Counted from the stretch's first letter, positions 9,914 through 19,525 are shown. The stretch is DNA of 41,689 bases from Syntrophaceae bacterium (GCA_013388645.1 JACAEV010000118.1:1-41689), one strand, 5' to 3'. Notes: generated by a model from the sequence alone, not told the origin. Numbers and translations are program-made.

Positions 9914-10831
9914 GTGGGATGGACTCAGAGTAATAATCGGAAGATGATCTGGACCATCGGAGGGGGCAAGGGAGGAAGCGGGAAGAGTTTTATCACCGCC
10001 AATCTTGGGATTTGCCTTTCACGGTTAGGGATTCGGGTCATCCTTATTGATGCTGACTTAGGGGGTGCCAACCTTCATACGTTTCTGGGGATTTCACCCC
10101 CAGCGATCACCCTCGCTGATTTTATCAAGAGAAGAGTTTCCCATCTTCACGAAGTACTCATCCCCACCACTGTACCCAACCTCCAACTCTTAACGGGGGC
10201 ACAGGATCTGTTAAATGCCATGGACGCCAAAAGTGTTCAGAAGCGAAAACTGGTCCGCTCGATTCAACACCTGGAGAGCGACATGATCCTGGTGGATTTA
10301 GGAGCAGGCAACTCCGTCAGTGTCTTGGATTTCTTTTTGATGTCAGATGGGGGGATTTTGATCGTGACGCCTGAGCCGACCTCGGTGGAAAACACCTATC
10401 GATTTCTCAAAAGCGCTTTTTATCGGAGGTTGAGACAGATGGTGTCTTCTCCTTCGGTGAAGGCCGTCATTGAAGGAGCGATGGATCGGAAGAATGAGAT
10501 GGGAATCCAAAACCCTTATGATCTCATCAAAGCGGTGAGGCGGATCGATCAAACCGAGGCGGATCGTATCATTGAAGAAGCAGAGGCTTTCCGGCCCAAC
10601 CTGATTCTCAACCAAGTCCGTTCCAAGAAAGATATTGAGATTGGATTTTCGATTCGAAGCGCCTGCCTAAAATATTTTGGGATTCACCTTCATTATTTGG
10701 GCTATGTGGTCTATGATCAGGATGTGAGCAATTCGATTCGCAGACGTCGGCCCCTGGTTCTGGAAAATGCCCGATCCAGGGCGGCTCAATGTATCATGGA
10801 GATCACTTCGAAATTAGCGAACCGTCCTTAA
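9914..10831 (+). CDS. MinD/ParA-like P-loop ATPase
   Basis: Deviant Walker A GGKGGSGKS; LIDADLGGANLHTFLG; ILVDLGAG; true start may be 9944. Confidence 0.88.
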   Translation: MGWTQSNNRKMIWTIGGGKGGSGKSFITANLGICLSRLGIRVILIDADLGGANLHTFLGISPPAITLADFIKRRVSHLHEVLIPTTVPNLQLLTGAQDLLNAMDAKSVQKRKLVRSIQHLESDMILVDLGAGNSVSVLDFFLMSDGGILIVTPEPTSVENTYRFLKSAFYRRLRQMVSSPSVKAVIEGAMDRKNEMGIQNPYDLIKAVRRIDQTEADRIIEEAEAFRPNLILNQVRSKKDIEIGFSIRSACLKYFGIHLHYLGYVVYDQDVSNSIRRRRPLVLENARSRAAQCIMEITSKLANRP

Positions 10832-10859
10832 AAAGTTCGTCATCGCCGACGATTTAGAC

Positions 10860-11453
10860 ATGAAATCGATAAAAGACCAGACTTACTATGAGATCTTGGA
10901 GATCAGCCCAACCGCTTCGGATAAAGAGATCCAGAGAGCGTATGAGCATGCCAAAGAGACGTTTCACGCTGATTCACTGGCGGTTTATTCTCTCTTTTCT
11001 GAAGAAGAGGTCAAAGAAATACAATCCGCCATTGAAGAAGCCTATCGGGTTCTCATGGACGGGGTATTACGGAAGAGTTACGACCAGTCTCACTTCCAAT
11101 CCGTTGGGGGGGCCCTCCCTGAAAAGCCGTTAGAGGTTCAGGGGGATATCAGAGAAAAAAGACCCTCCCTATCTTTTACAGGAATTTCCTTTCAGCCCGA
11201 TGAGGAACTTTATCGCGGGAAGACCCTGAAACAGATCCGGGAAAGAATGGGCGTGGAACTTCCCCTCATCTCCAAGGAGACGAAGATCAGCTTAAAGGTG
11301 TTAGAGTGGATTGAGGAGGAGGCCCTCGAAAAACTACCCGCCTTGGTATACCTCAAAGGTTTTTTGAAAGGCTATGCTCAATCCCTCGGATTGAACCCAC
11401 AAAAAGTGGTGGAAGGCTATCTTCGTCTGATCGAGGAGTCTAAAAGGAAATAA
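10860..11453 (+). CDS. J-domain-like N-terminus fused to RodZ-type HTH domain
   Basis: YYEILEISPTASDKEIQRAYEHAKETFHAD (HPD replaced by HAD) plus GKTLKQIRERMGVELPLISKETKISLKVLEWIEEE...YLKGFLKGYAQSLGL. Confidence 0.8.
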   Translation: MKSIKDQTYYEILEISPTASDKEIQRAYEHAKETFHADSLAVYSLFSEEEVKEIQSAIEEAYRVLMDGVLRKSYDQSHFQSVGGALPEKPLEVQGDIREKRPSLSFTGISFQPDEELYRGKTLKQIRERMGVELPLISKETKISLKVLEWIEEEALEKLPALVYLKGFLKGYAQSLGLNPQKVVEGYLRLIEESKRK

Positions 11454-11476
11454 AGTTGCCTCAGACACGTTGGGGT

Positions 11477-12016
11477 TTAGGGTTTCTCGGAGATGATGGC
11501 TCCTATTTTGGAATGGATCTGTTGAGCCACCGTGAGATTAAATCCGGTGATCCTTTCTCGAATTTTCCCTTCCCGATCAATGAGGAAAAGGGTTGGTATG
11601 GACGTCACTCGATAGGCTCTCGCCACGTCTTCTGGGGTCATCACAATCGGGTAAGGGATCTCCATGGACTTGGCAAAGTGGCGGACCACCATTTCTCCCC
11701 CCTTATCGATACTCATCCCAATGATCTCAAACTCGTTTTCTCGATACGTCCGATAAAGCTGAACGAGGTGCGGAATCGATTCGCGACAGGGACTACACCA
11801 CGTTGCCCAGAAGTCGAGGAGCACCACTTTCCCTCGAAGACGGGAGAGAGTGATCTCCTGATCATTAAGAGCCTTGAGGGAAAAATCCGAAGCCCAATCG
11901 GTTAACGGTTTCTTCTCTTGAGCGCACTGGGGAAGAAAAAATGTCCATCCTAAACATAAACCGAAGAGCAATGCGCTCCTGAGTAAAAACCGTTGACCAT
12001 GAGCACCCATCTTCAT
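11477..12016 (-). CDS. TlpA/ResA-like thiol-disulfide oxidoreductase
   Basis: VVLLDFWATWCSPCRESIPHL; N-terminal signal/lipobox-like segment. Confidence 0.9.
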   Translation of the reverse strand: MKMGAHGQRFLLRSALLFGLCLGWTFFLPQCAQEKKPLTDWASDFSLKALNDQEITLSRLRGKVVLLDFWATWCSPCRESIPHLVQLYRTYRENEFEIIGMSIDKGGEMVVRHFAKSMEIPYPIVMTPEDVARAYRVTSIPTLFLIDREGKIRERITGFNLTVAQQIHSKIGAIISEKP

Positions 12017-12043
12017 TCTATCGATTCGTCACGGGGGAGTGCC

Positions 12044-12376
12044 TTATAGCGCTTTTTCAATCAAGGACTTTAAGCGAGCCTTTGGAACTGCACCCACAAT
12101 TTGGTCAAGAACTTTTCCACCTTTGAAAAGAATCAACGTGGGAATGCCCCTCACCCCATATTGACTGGGCGTCGAAGGGCTCTCATCCACATTCAACTTG
12201 GTGACCTTGACCTTGCCCAAAAACTCCTTGGCGAGTTCTTCAACCATTGGACTGATACTTCGACAGGGACCACACCACGTGGCCCAGAAATCAACCAGTA
12301 CGGGAAGATCCGAATTGAGAACCTCGGCTGCAAAATTTTTATCGTTGACATGAACCAAACTCGATTCTTCTCCCAT
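12044..12376 (-). CDS. trxA: thioredoxin
   Basis: VDFWATWCGPCRSISP; YGVRGIPTLILFKGG. Confidence 0.95.
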   Translation of the reverse strand: MGEESSLVHVNDKNFAAEVLNSDLPVLVDFWATWCGPCRSISPMVEELAKEFLGKVKVTKLNVDESPSTPSQYGVRGIPTLILFKGGKVLDQIVGAVPKARLKSLIEKAL

Positions 12377-12440
12377 TTTTTACTCCTTTGTGCTTCATCA
12401 AATAGGTTTTCATTGTAACCGATGACAATGGATTTTGCCA

Positions 12441-12460
12441 TCCTCCCCTTCGGGGGAGGA
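12441..12460. other. perfect 8-bp stem with TTCG loop on the + strand
   Basis: TCCTCCCC-TTCG-GGGGAGGA between the polyprenyl synthetase and thioredoxin genes. Confidence 0.6.
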
Positions 12461-12551
12461 CAGGTTCAAAAGCTCAAATCATATTGAACCAGGAACCGCA
12501 AGATTCGAAATCCCCTCAAACTTGAGAGACCATCGGTCTTGATGATTTTTC

Positions 12552-13571
12552 TTAGAGTCTTCTTTCCAAGACGTAATTGGCCAAGGCGAAAAGGGCCTTT
12601 TTCTCTCTCGATTCAGGGAAGAGACGAAGATGGGCCGTTGCGTTTTCGATATATCTCTTTGCCTTCTCCCATGCGTAATGGTTTCCCCCGTATCGTTCAA
12701 TCATCTCCACCACTTGGAAAAAGTCATCCCTTGAAATGGGTTTGGACTCCACGATGCGACGAATCCATCGTTCTTCCTCTTGGTGACATCGACGAAGTGC
12801 AAAGATGAGGGGAAGGGTGATTTTACCATCCTGGAGGTCAATCCCAATCTTTTTGCCAAATGCCTCCTCGTTGGAAGTATAATCGAGATAGTCATCAATG
12901 ATCTGAAAGGCGATGCCGACATTCAATCCAAATTCGGTCAATGCTTTTTCCTTATCGTCTGATACATTTCCAAGGATGGCGCCGATCTGTGTGGCAGCGG
13001 AGATAAGCGAAGCGGTTTTGCGAGTGACGATCGAAAGATAATCCTCCTCTGTCAGGGAGAGGTCGTTCGTTCGGATCAATTCCTCCAATTCTCCTTCTGC
13101 CATCGTGGTGGTCGCTTTGGACATGACCTGAAGGATTTTCCAATTTTCACTCTTTACCAGGAGGGAAAAGCATTTGGTGAAAAGGAAATCTCCGACCAAC
13201 ACACTTGCCTCATTCCCCCATTTGGAGTTGGCCGAGTCCATTCCCCTTCGTAAGTCCGCTCTGTCCACGACGTCGTCGTGGAGAAGCGTCGCCGTATGGA
13301 TAAATTCAACAAGGCTGGCCATTGAAATATGAAGATCTCCATCATATCCGCATAATTTGGCCGAAAGGAGGAGGAGTTTTGCTCGGATTCTTTTTCCCCC
13401 GCTCAAAAGAAGGTATTCCCCAATAACAGAAATGATCGGAACACTCGATTCTAAGTTCTTCCGGAACTCTTGATCCACTTTTTCCAAATCCCCTCCGATG
13501 CATTCGTGAACGGTTTCAAGTGAAGAGATCGGTTCTTTCAGGAGGGTTTGGGAGCGACTAATCGAATCCAT
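12552..13571 (-). CDS. trans-polyprenyl diphosphate synthase
   Basis: LLHDDVVDRADLRRG and AFQIIDDYLDY Asp-rich motifs. Confidence 0.92.
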   Translation of the reverse strand: MDSISRSQTLLKEPISSLETVHECIGGDLEKVDQEFRKNLESSVPIISVIGEYLLLSGGKRIRAKLLLLSAKLCGYDGDLHISMASLVEFIHTATLLHDDVVDRADLRRGMDSANSKWGNEASVLVGDFLFTKCFSLLVKSENWKILQVMSKATTTMAEGELEELIRTNDLSLTEEDYLSIVTRKTASLISAATQIGAILGNVSDDKEKALTEFGLNVGIAFQIIDDYLDYTSNEEAFGKKIGIDLQDGKITLPLIFALRRCHQEEERWIRRIVESKPISRDDFFQVVEMIERYGGNHYAWEKAKRYIENATAHLRLFPESREKKALFALANYVLERRL

Positions 13572-13580
13572 ATCAAAAAA

Positions 13581-13609
13581 TTAATATCCCATTCATCGGA
13601 CATTGTCAA
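13581..13609 (-). promoter_or_regulatory. candidate sigma70 promoter for the polyprenyl synthetase gene
   Basis: Minus strand TTGACA-N17-TATTAA, 9 nt from the ATG. Confidence 0.5.
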
Positions 13610-13768
13610 AAATATTTTATATTTTTCCGAAGAGGGTAATCCCCCAGTTATGGGTTATGCCCTCCATCGTCCCGACAGGAAGGCTTTCGAAAATCTTGGG
13701 ATACGGGTTGGAATATTATCTTTCATGGTAAGGCTGGGTTCACTGATGGAATGGAGTCGTGAGACAGG

Positions 13769-14506
13769 CTAAATGATCCGATCGACCGAAGAAGAAAAAG
13801 TCGAGGGACCATGCTCCCCGTGAAGGAAAAGAGGGCTCATGAGTTTTAGTTCTACGCCGCTGTCCTTGATCGATTCGGTAAGAATCCATTTCGCCTCCTC
13901 TCTGACTAAAGGATGCACGAATTGCAATCGCTTTGGCTCCAACTTGACACGCCTCAAGGCCACCAAGAGATCGACGGTTCTCAAGGCCGGGAAGATCATA
14001 TAACATCTCCCTTTTGGAGGGAGCAGATAGGAAGCGATGGAGAGGAGATCTTCCAGTGTCCCTTTCATCTCATGACGGGCGACGGCTTTTTCCAAGGAGG
14101 GATTGATCCGGCCGGTCTGATATTTTCGGTAAGGCGGATTAGAGAGGACCACATTAAAAGAACCCGGGGGGAACATGTCTCTTAATGCTCGATAGTCCTT
14201 CCTCAGGATGGAAATCCGATCTTCAAGACGATTCAATGTTACATTTTTTTTTGCGCAATCAGCCAATCCCTTCTGGATCTCAACCCCGATTATTGAACGG
14301 GCTTCCGTGGTTTGGGATAACAATAAAGGTAAAATGCCGCACCCTGTTCCCAGGTCGATGACGTTTTCATTTTTGCGAATTTTGATGAATTGACTGAGGA
14401 GGATAGCATCGGCCGAGAATCGATAGCCCTTCTTCGTTTGAACGATTTGGAGCCTCCCATCAAAAAAAGTATCTAATGTTTCATCAGGCAATCGAACGAG
14501 GCTCAT
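13769..14506 (-). CDS. tRNA1(Val) (adenine(37)-N6)-methyltransferase-like protein
   Basis: VIDLGTGCGILPLLL SAM-binding motif and SNPPYRK N6-MTase motif; ORF extends to 14560, internal ATG at 14506 preferred. Confidence 0.82.
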   Translation of the reverse strand: MSLVRLPDETLDTFFDGRLQIVQTKKGYRFSADAILLSQFIKIRKNENVIDLGTGCGILPLLLSQTTEARSIIGVEIQKGLADCAKKNVTLNRLEDRISILRKDYRALRDMFPPGSFNVVLSNPPYRKYQTGRINPSLEKAVARHEMKGTLEDLLSIASYLLPPKGRCYMIFPALRTVDLLVALRRVKLEPKRLQFVHPLVREEAKWILTESIKDSGVELKLMSPLFLHGEHGPSTFSSSVDRII

Positions 14507-14634
14507 CGATTCATTTCCCCAATGGTTGCATAACCGATATCGGTCGCAGCTACCTTTCAACTTTCATCATCCAGTCCATTCATCCGATTTGAATGAAACA
14601 GGCTGTTTCCCTGTTAGTGAATCTACGATAGTTA

Positions 14635-14785
14635 TTACTAAGGAGTCCATAATTGAAAAGACATCGGATTCTGAAAATCTCCCCTCACCCCTCTTTGCCA
14701 AAGAGGTGCAATTCCTCCCTTTTGCAAAGGGAGGTTAGGAGGGATTTTACCTAAAATGTCCATACAATTATGGACTGATTAATAA
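14635..14785. repeat. MITE-like element copy 2 (151 bp)
   Basis: TTACTAAGGAGTCCATAATTG / CAATTATGGACTGATTAATAA termini; same internal sequence as 2912-3060. Confidence 0.8.
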
Positions 14786-15105
14786 GATGATGATTTCCTG
14801 TTTTTTTATCCTACTGTTCAAGGAACCGTGACTTCGTGCCATAATTATCATAGAAAGTAATTCGCTGTCAATTTGGTATCACATCAAAGCATTTTGATTA
14901 GCGGTCCAATAGATTCCCTCGGCCATTTTGCTTGAATGGAAAGGTTAAAATTTGTTCAAAAATATGAAGGAATTGAACAAAAACTATCCACCCCGATATC
15001 GTAGGACAACGAAAATCTCTCTAAAAATAATTAAAATGATGAATATTTTTAAGTAATTATTGAAGGGAGATTAAGGATTGGTATAGATATTGCTTTATAA
15101 TTTCC

Positions 15106-15134
15106 TTGACAAAATATTGATAAAACGCTAATTT
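15106..15134 (+). promoter_or_regulatory. candidate sigma70 promoter for the LysM gene
   Basis: TTGACA-N17-TAATTT, about 60 nt upstream of the ATG. Confidence 0.5.
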
Positions 15135-15193
15135 TTAACAAAAATTTATTTATTGAAGCCCATCAACTCGTTTCCAGACAGGAGGAGGTAATT

Positions 15194-15997
15194 ATGAGAA
15201 GATTGATAGGTATTTCCTTAGCCACGATTTTAATGCTCTCTGTCCTTTTCATTCTCCCGGGGTTTACACAAGGGACAAAAGAATCCGATGATTTGTATAC
15301 CATCAAAAAAGGGGATACGTTATGGGATATCTCGGCAAAGTTTTTGAAAGATCCTTTTCTTTGGCCAAAACTGTGGCAAAGGAATCCCTATATTACTAAT
15401 CCCCATTGGATTTATCCTGGAAATCCCATCCGTCTCTCCACGTTAGAGCCAATCAAGAAGGAAGAACCAAAGCCCGAACCCAAAGAGGTGGTGGCAGAGA
15501 AACCCAAAGAGGCGGCAAAGGAGCCAGAGATCAAGAAAGAAGAGCCTCCTCCAGTGATTGAAAAGAAACCGGAGATCGTTGCAGAGGCGAAACCTGAACC
15601 CATCAAAGTTGAGGAAAAAATTTTTGGATTTCCTGACATCCGGTCTGCTGGGTTCATGAGCGATATGGATTTTAAAGGGATCGGTGTCGTTTTAGAGAGC
15701 AAGGAAGGCAAGAATCTGATGTCTGGAGACGATATCATCTATTTAGCCTTTAAGACATCGGGATCCGTTTTAATCGGCGATAAATATACCATCTTCCGTG
15801 CCTCCGAAGAGATAAAACATCCGGTCACTGAGAAAAGGGTTGGAAGAAGGTATAATGTCATTGGAAATGTCCAGATCATTGACCAACATGGCCATTTCTT
15901 TACAGCAAAGATCATCGAATCTTTTGATGCCGTGCAAAAAGGAGACCTGATCCAGCCGTATTCCAAGGCGAAGATGGAGGGCGTTATAGGAAAATAG
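15194..15997 (+). CDS. secreted LysM-domain protein
   Basis: Signal peptide; YTIKKGDTLWDISAKFLKDPFLWPKLWQRNPYITNPHWIYPGNPI; Pro/Glu/Lys-rich linker. Confidence 0.9.
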   Translation: MRRLIGISLATILMLSVLFILPGFTQGTKESDDLYTIKKGDTLWDISAKFLKDPFLWPKLWQRNPYITNPHWIYPGNPIRLSTLEPIKKEEPKPEPKEVVAEKPKEAAKEPEIKKEEPPPVIEKKPEIVAEAKPEPIKVEEKIFGFPDIRSAGFMSDMDFKGIGVVLESKEGKNLMSGDDIIYLAFKTSGSVLIGDKYTIFRASEEIKHPVTEKRVGRRYNVIGNVQIIDQHGHFFTAKIIESFDAVQKGDLIQPYSKAKMEGVIGK

Positions 15998-16050
15998 GAC
16001 TTTCCAATTAGGGTCAGATCCTTTTTGGAATTTGGCGATGCAGTTTGATG

Positions 16051-16091
16051 AAAGGCTTTAGGGATTTTCTTTTATCTCCGGAGCCTTTTTT
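16051..16091 (+). terminator. putative rho-independent terminator after the LysM gene
   Basis: AAAGGCT...GGGAT...ATCTC...AGCCTTTTTT stem followed by T-run. Confidence 0.6.
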
Positions 16092-16142
16092 ATTATCCCG
16101 CCCCACTTCAGTGAGCGGATCATCACTCCCCTTAGGACCCTT

Positions 16143-17237
16143 ATGGCCGGAAATATTTTTTATTGGCTCGCTTTAAGCCTTATCCCAGGTATTGGAAGCG
16201 TCCTTTTTAGACGGCTTTTAGACCGATTTGGGACACCCGAGGCGGTCTTTCGTGCTCCGGCTAAGGAGTTATTAAAAATCGAAGGATTGGGAGCCAAGGT
16301 GACGGGGGAAATCCAAAAAGGTCCATCTGAAAAAGCGGTAAAACGGGAGCTCTCTTTATTGGAGAAGGTGGGCGGGAAGATCATGACGTTTCAAGATAGT
16401 GACTACCCTAAGCGACTGAAGGAGATTTACGATCCTCCAGCATTGCTCTACATGAGAGGAGAATTGAAAAGTAGAGATGAATTAGCCATCGCCCTCGTCG
16501 GAAGCCGGAAGACCTCTCCCTATGGAAGATGGTTCACCGAAAAAATAGGCCAAGACCTCGCCCGTCATGGAATCACCATCGTCAGCGGGATGGCAAGAGG
16601 TATCGATTCCGTCGCTCACCAAGGTGCCCTTCAAGGAGGGGGAAGGACGATTGCCGTGTTGGGTTGTGGCATCGATGTCATTTATCCTTCTGAAAATCGA
16701 AATCTCTTTTACCAAATTATAGAACAAGGGGCTGTCCTTTCCGAATTTCCAATGGGAACGCCTCCCGAGGGAGGACATTTCCCGAGACGAAATCGGATCA
16801 TCAGTGGCCTTTCGATCGGTGTGGTCATTGTCCAAGCGAGCTCAGAGAGCGGATCGCTCATCACCGCTGGGTACGCCTTAGAGCAAGGGAGGGAGGTCTT
16901 TGCCGTTCCTGGAAATGTCGGAGCCGAGGGGAGCCGTGGTACGAATCGGTTGATCAAGGAAGGGGCGAAGCTGGTCGAATCCACCGAAGATATCCTTGAA
17001 GAGATACTCCCTTCATGGGAAAAGGAAAAAGAGGTCATCTCCCAAACGCCCATTCCTGACCTCGACGGAGAGGAGAAGCTCCTTTATCACCTTTTAGGGG
17101 ATACTCCATTGCATATCGATGCTCTGATTCGAGAGAGCCAATTGGATCCGGGCAGGGTCTCCAGTCTTCTTTTGAATTTGGAATTGAAAGGGTTGATCTG
17201 CCAATGGCCCGGGAAATGTTTCAGCAAAAAAATGTGA
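16143..17237 (+). CDS. dprA: DNA-processing protein DprA
   Basis: ALVGSRKTSPYGRW, SGMARGIDSVAHQGAL, GCGIDVIYPSENR, C-terminal winged helix. Confidence 0.95.
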   Translation: MAGNIFYWLALSLIPGIGSVLFRRLLDRFGTPEAVFRAPAKELLKIEGLGAKVTGEIQKGPSEKAVKRELSLLEKVGGKIMTFQDSDYPKRLKEIYDPPALLYMRGELKSRDELAIALVGSRKTSPYGRWFTEKIGQDLARHGITIVSGMARGIDSVAHQGALQGGGRTIAVLGCGIDVIYPSENRNLFYQIIEQGAVLSEFPMGTPPEGGHFPRRNRIISGLSIGVVIVQASSESGSLITAGYALEQGREVFAVPGNVGAEGSRGTNRLIKEGAKLVESTEDILEEILPSWEKEKEVISQTPIPDLDGEEKLLYHLLGDTPLHIDALIRESQLDPGRVSSLLLNLELKGLICQWPGKCFSKKM

Positions 17238-17302
17238 CGAAATAAAAATTATGAGTTATGAATGAGGAAAAAAGTACTGAGAAAAGAGGAATAGAGAAGA
17301 AG

Positions 17303-19525
17303 ATGTCCAAAGGATTAGTGGTCGTCGAATCTCCAGCGAAGGTGAAGACCCTTGAAAAGTTTTTAGGGGGAGAATATCTCATCAAGGCTTCGGTGGGCCA
17401 TATCAAAGACCTTCCGGATGACGAATTGGGAGTGGATCTCGAAAACAATTTTCAACCCCTCTATGTCACGATTTCTGGAAAAGGGAAGATCATTCGGGAA
17501 TTGAAGAAGGCCAGTAAAGAGGTGAAGAATATTTATCTTGGGCCAGACCCGGATCGGGAAGGGGAGGCGATTGCATGGCACATTGCCGAAGAGATTGGGA
17601 ATGGGAACAAGAATATCTATCGAGTGCTCTTCAATGAGATCACTCAAAAGGCGGTCGTGGATGCTCTTCGCCACCCTGGAAAATTACAGCAATCCAAATA
17701 TGAAGCTCAGCAAGCAAGGCGGATCTTAGATCGTTTGGTCGGCTATCAGGTCAGTCCCATTCTCTGGGAAAAGGTCCGACGGGGATTGAGTGCAGGGCGA
17801 GTCCAATCGGTTGCCGTTCGAATCATCTGTGAACGAGAAAGAGAGATTCAACATTTTGTCCCTGAGGAATATTGGAGCCTTACGGCAACGCTCAAGGGGA
17901 AAGACTCCTCCCTCTCCTTTGATGCGAAATTGAACAAATGGAAAGGGAAAAAGGTGAAGATGGTCAACGAGGTAGACGCCTTGGCCATTAAGAAATCCCT
18001 CGAGAGCGTTCCCTATTCTGTTTTGAAGATAGTCCAGCAAGAAAAACAGCGTCACCCCCTTCCCCCTTTCATCACGAGTCGGCTTCAGCAGGAGGCCTTT
18101 CGAAAACTTTCGTTCCCCGCACAAAAGACCATGTGGATTGCTCAGAAATTGTATGAAGGGGTAGATCTCGGTAACATGGGTACGGTAGGGTTGATCACCT
18201 ACATGAGAACCGATTCGGTTCGAACCTCTACGGAAGCAATTCAACAGGCCAGAAGGTGGATTAAAGATCGTTTTGGAGAAGCATATCTTCCTCCCAAACC
18301 CAATGTCTACAAAAGTCGGCGAGGAGCTCAGGAGGCCCATGAAGCGATTCGTCCGACTTCGATTGAATTTGAACCCGATCGGATCAAAGATTTTTTAGAC
18401 AAAGATCAGAAGGCGCTTTATAAATTGATTTGGGATCGGTTCGTCGCCTCTCAGATGCCTTCCGCTAAGTTTTTACAGACGACGGCAGAGATTAAGGCGG
18501 ACGACGCCATTTTCGTCGCAACAGGCTCGGTTCCTGTTTTCTCCGGTTTCATGGCCCTTTATACGGAAGGGGAGGACAACCGAGAAAATGGAGATCAAGA
18601 AAAGGCCCTGCCGCCCTTGTCGGAAGGGGAAGTCCTGGAGCTCTTAGCCCTTACACCAAAACAGCATTTCACCCAGCCACCCTATCGATTCTCCGAAGCC
18701 ACGCTTATCCGGGAACTGGAAGAGCGAGGAATTGGTAGACCGTCCACGTATGCAACCATTTTAAGCACGATCAAGGAGAAGGGATACGTCGGGTTTGAAA
18801 AAGGGAAGTTTTTCCCAACTGAACTGGGATTCGTGGTGAACGATCTCCTGGTCGTCAATTTCCCGGATATCTTCGATGTCGAATTCACCGCTCAAATGGA
18901 AGAGAATTTAGATAAGATCGAGGAGGGAGAGAGAGATTGGGTCGAAACATTAAAAGAGTTCTATCTCCCTTTCCAAAAAGATTTAGAGATGGCCAAAGTC
19001 TCCATGAGGGATGTAAAACGAGAAATGATCCCCACCGAGGCCACTTGTGAGCGGTGCGGGTCGAAGATGGTAAAACGTTGGGGGAAGAGAGGTTACTTCT
19101 TGGCCTGTTCCAGTTATCCTAAATGTCGATTTACAAGGGAAGTGGAAGGAAACGGAGAGAATCAGAGGGAGACCGAGGCAAAATGTACTAAATGCGGAAG
19201 TCCGATGGTCATCAAGAATGGAAAGTTTGGAAGATTTCTCGCCTGTTCCAATTACCCGACCTGCAAATGGACTCAGCCTTTAGACACCGGCGTCCGATGT
19301 CCTCAGGAGGGCTGTCAGGGCACCCTTGTGGAGAGAAGGACCCGTAAGGGAAGAACCTTTTACAGCTGTACCCATTACCCCCGTTGTACTTATGCCTTAT
19401 GGGATAAGCCCATCCCCGAAAAATGTCCTCAGTGCGGTTTTCCCTTCTTGGTAGAAAAACAAGGGAAGGGGGGAACCCTCCAACGCTGCCCTAAAAAAGA
19501 GTGTGGGTATCGCCACTCAGAATGA
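17303..19525 (+). CDS. topA: DNA topoisomerase I
   Basis: VVVESPAKVKTL, DPDREGEAIAWH, TYMRTDSVR, C-terminal cysteine-rich zinc ribbons; ORF track starts at 17258, ATG at 17303 preferred. Confidence 0.97.
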   Translation: MSKGLVVVESPAKVKTLEKFLGGEYLIKASVGHIKDLPDDELGVDLENNFQPLYVTISGKGKIIRELKKASKEVKNIYLGPDPDREGEAIAWHIAEEIGNGNKNIYRVLFNEITQKAVVDALRHPGKLQQSKYEAQQARRILDRLVGYQVSPILWEKVRRGLSAGRVQSVAVRIICEREREIQHFVPEEYWSLTATLKGKDSSLSFDAKLNKWKGKKVKMVNEVDALAIKKSLESVPYSVLKIVQQEKQRHPLPPFITSRLQQEAFRKLSFPAQKTMWIAQKLYEGVDLGNMGTVGLITYMRTDSVRTSTEAIQQARRWIKDRFGEAYLPPKPNVYKSRRGAQEAHEAIRPTSIEFEPDRIKDFLDKDQKALYKLIWDRFVASQMPSAKFLQTTAEIKADDAIFVATGSVPVFSGFMALYTEGEDNRENGDQEKALPPLSEGEVLELLALTPKQHFTQPPYRFSEATLIRELEERGIGRPSTYATILSTIKEKGYVGFEKGKFFPTELGFVVNDLLVVNFPDIFDVEFTAQMEENLDKIEEGERDWVETLKEFYLPFQKDLEMAKVSMRDVKREMIPTEATCERCGSKMVKRWGKRGYFLACSSYPKCRFTREVEGNGENQRETEAKCTKCGSPMVIKNGKFGRFLACSNYPTCKWTQPLDTGVRCPQEGCQGTLVERRTRKGRTFYSCTHYPRCTYALWDKPIPEKCPQCGFPFLVEKQGKGGTLQRCPKKECGYRHSE

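Noticed and set aside
11456-11905. 149-aa plus-strand ORF
   Set aside because: Antisense to the TlpA-like gene, which has clear thioredoxin motifs; no recognisable motif on this strand.
17726-18340. 204-aa minus-strand ORF inside topA
   Set aside because: Antisense shadow of topA codons; no domain or SD support.
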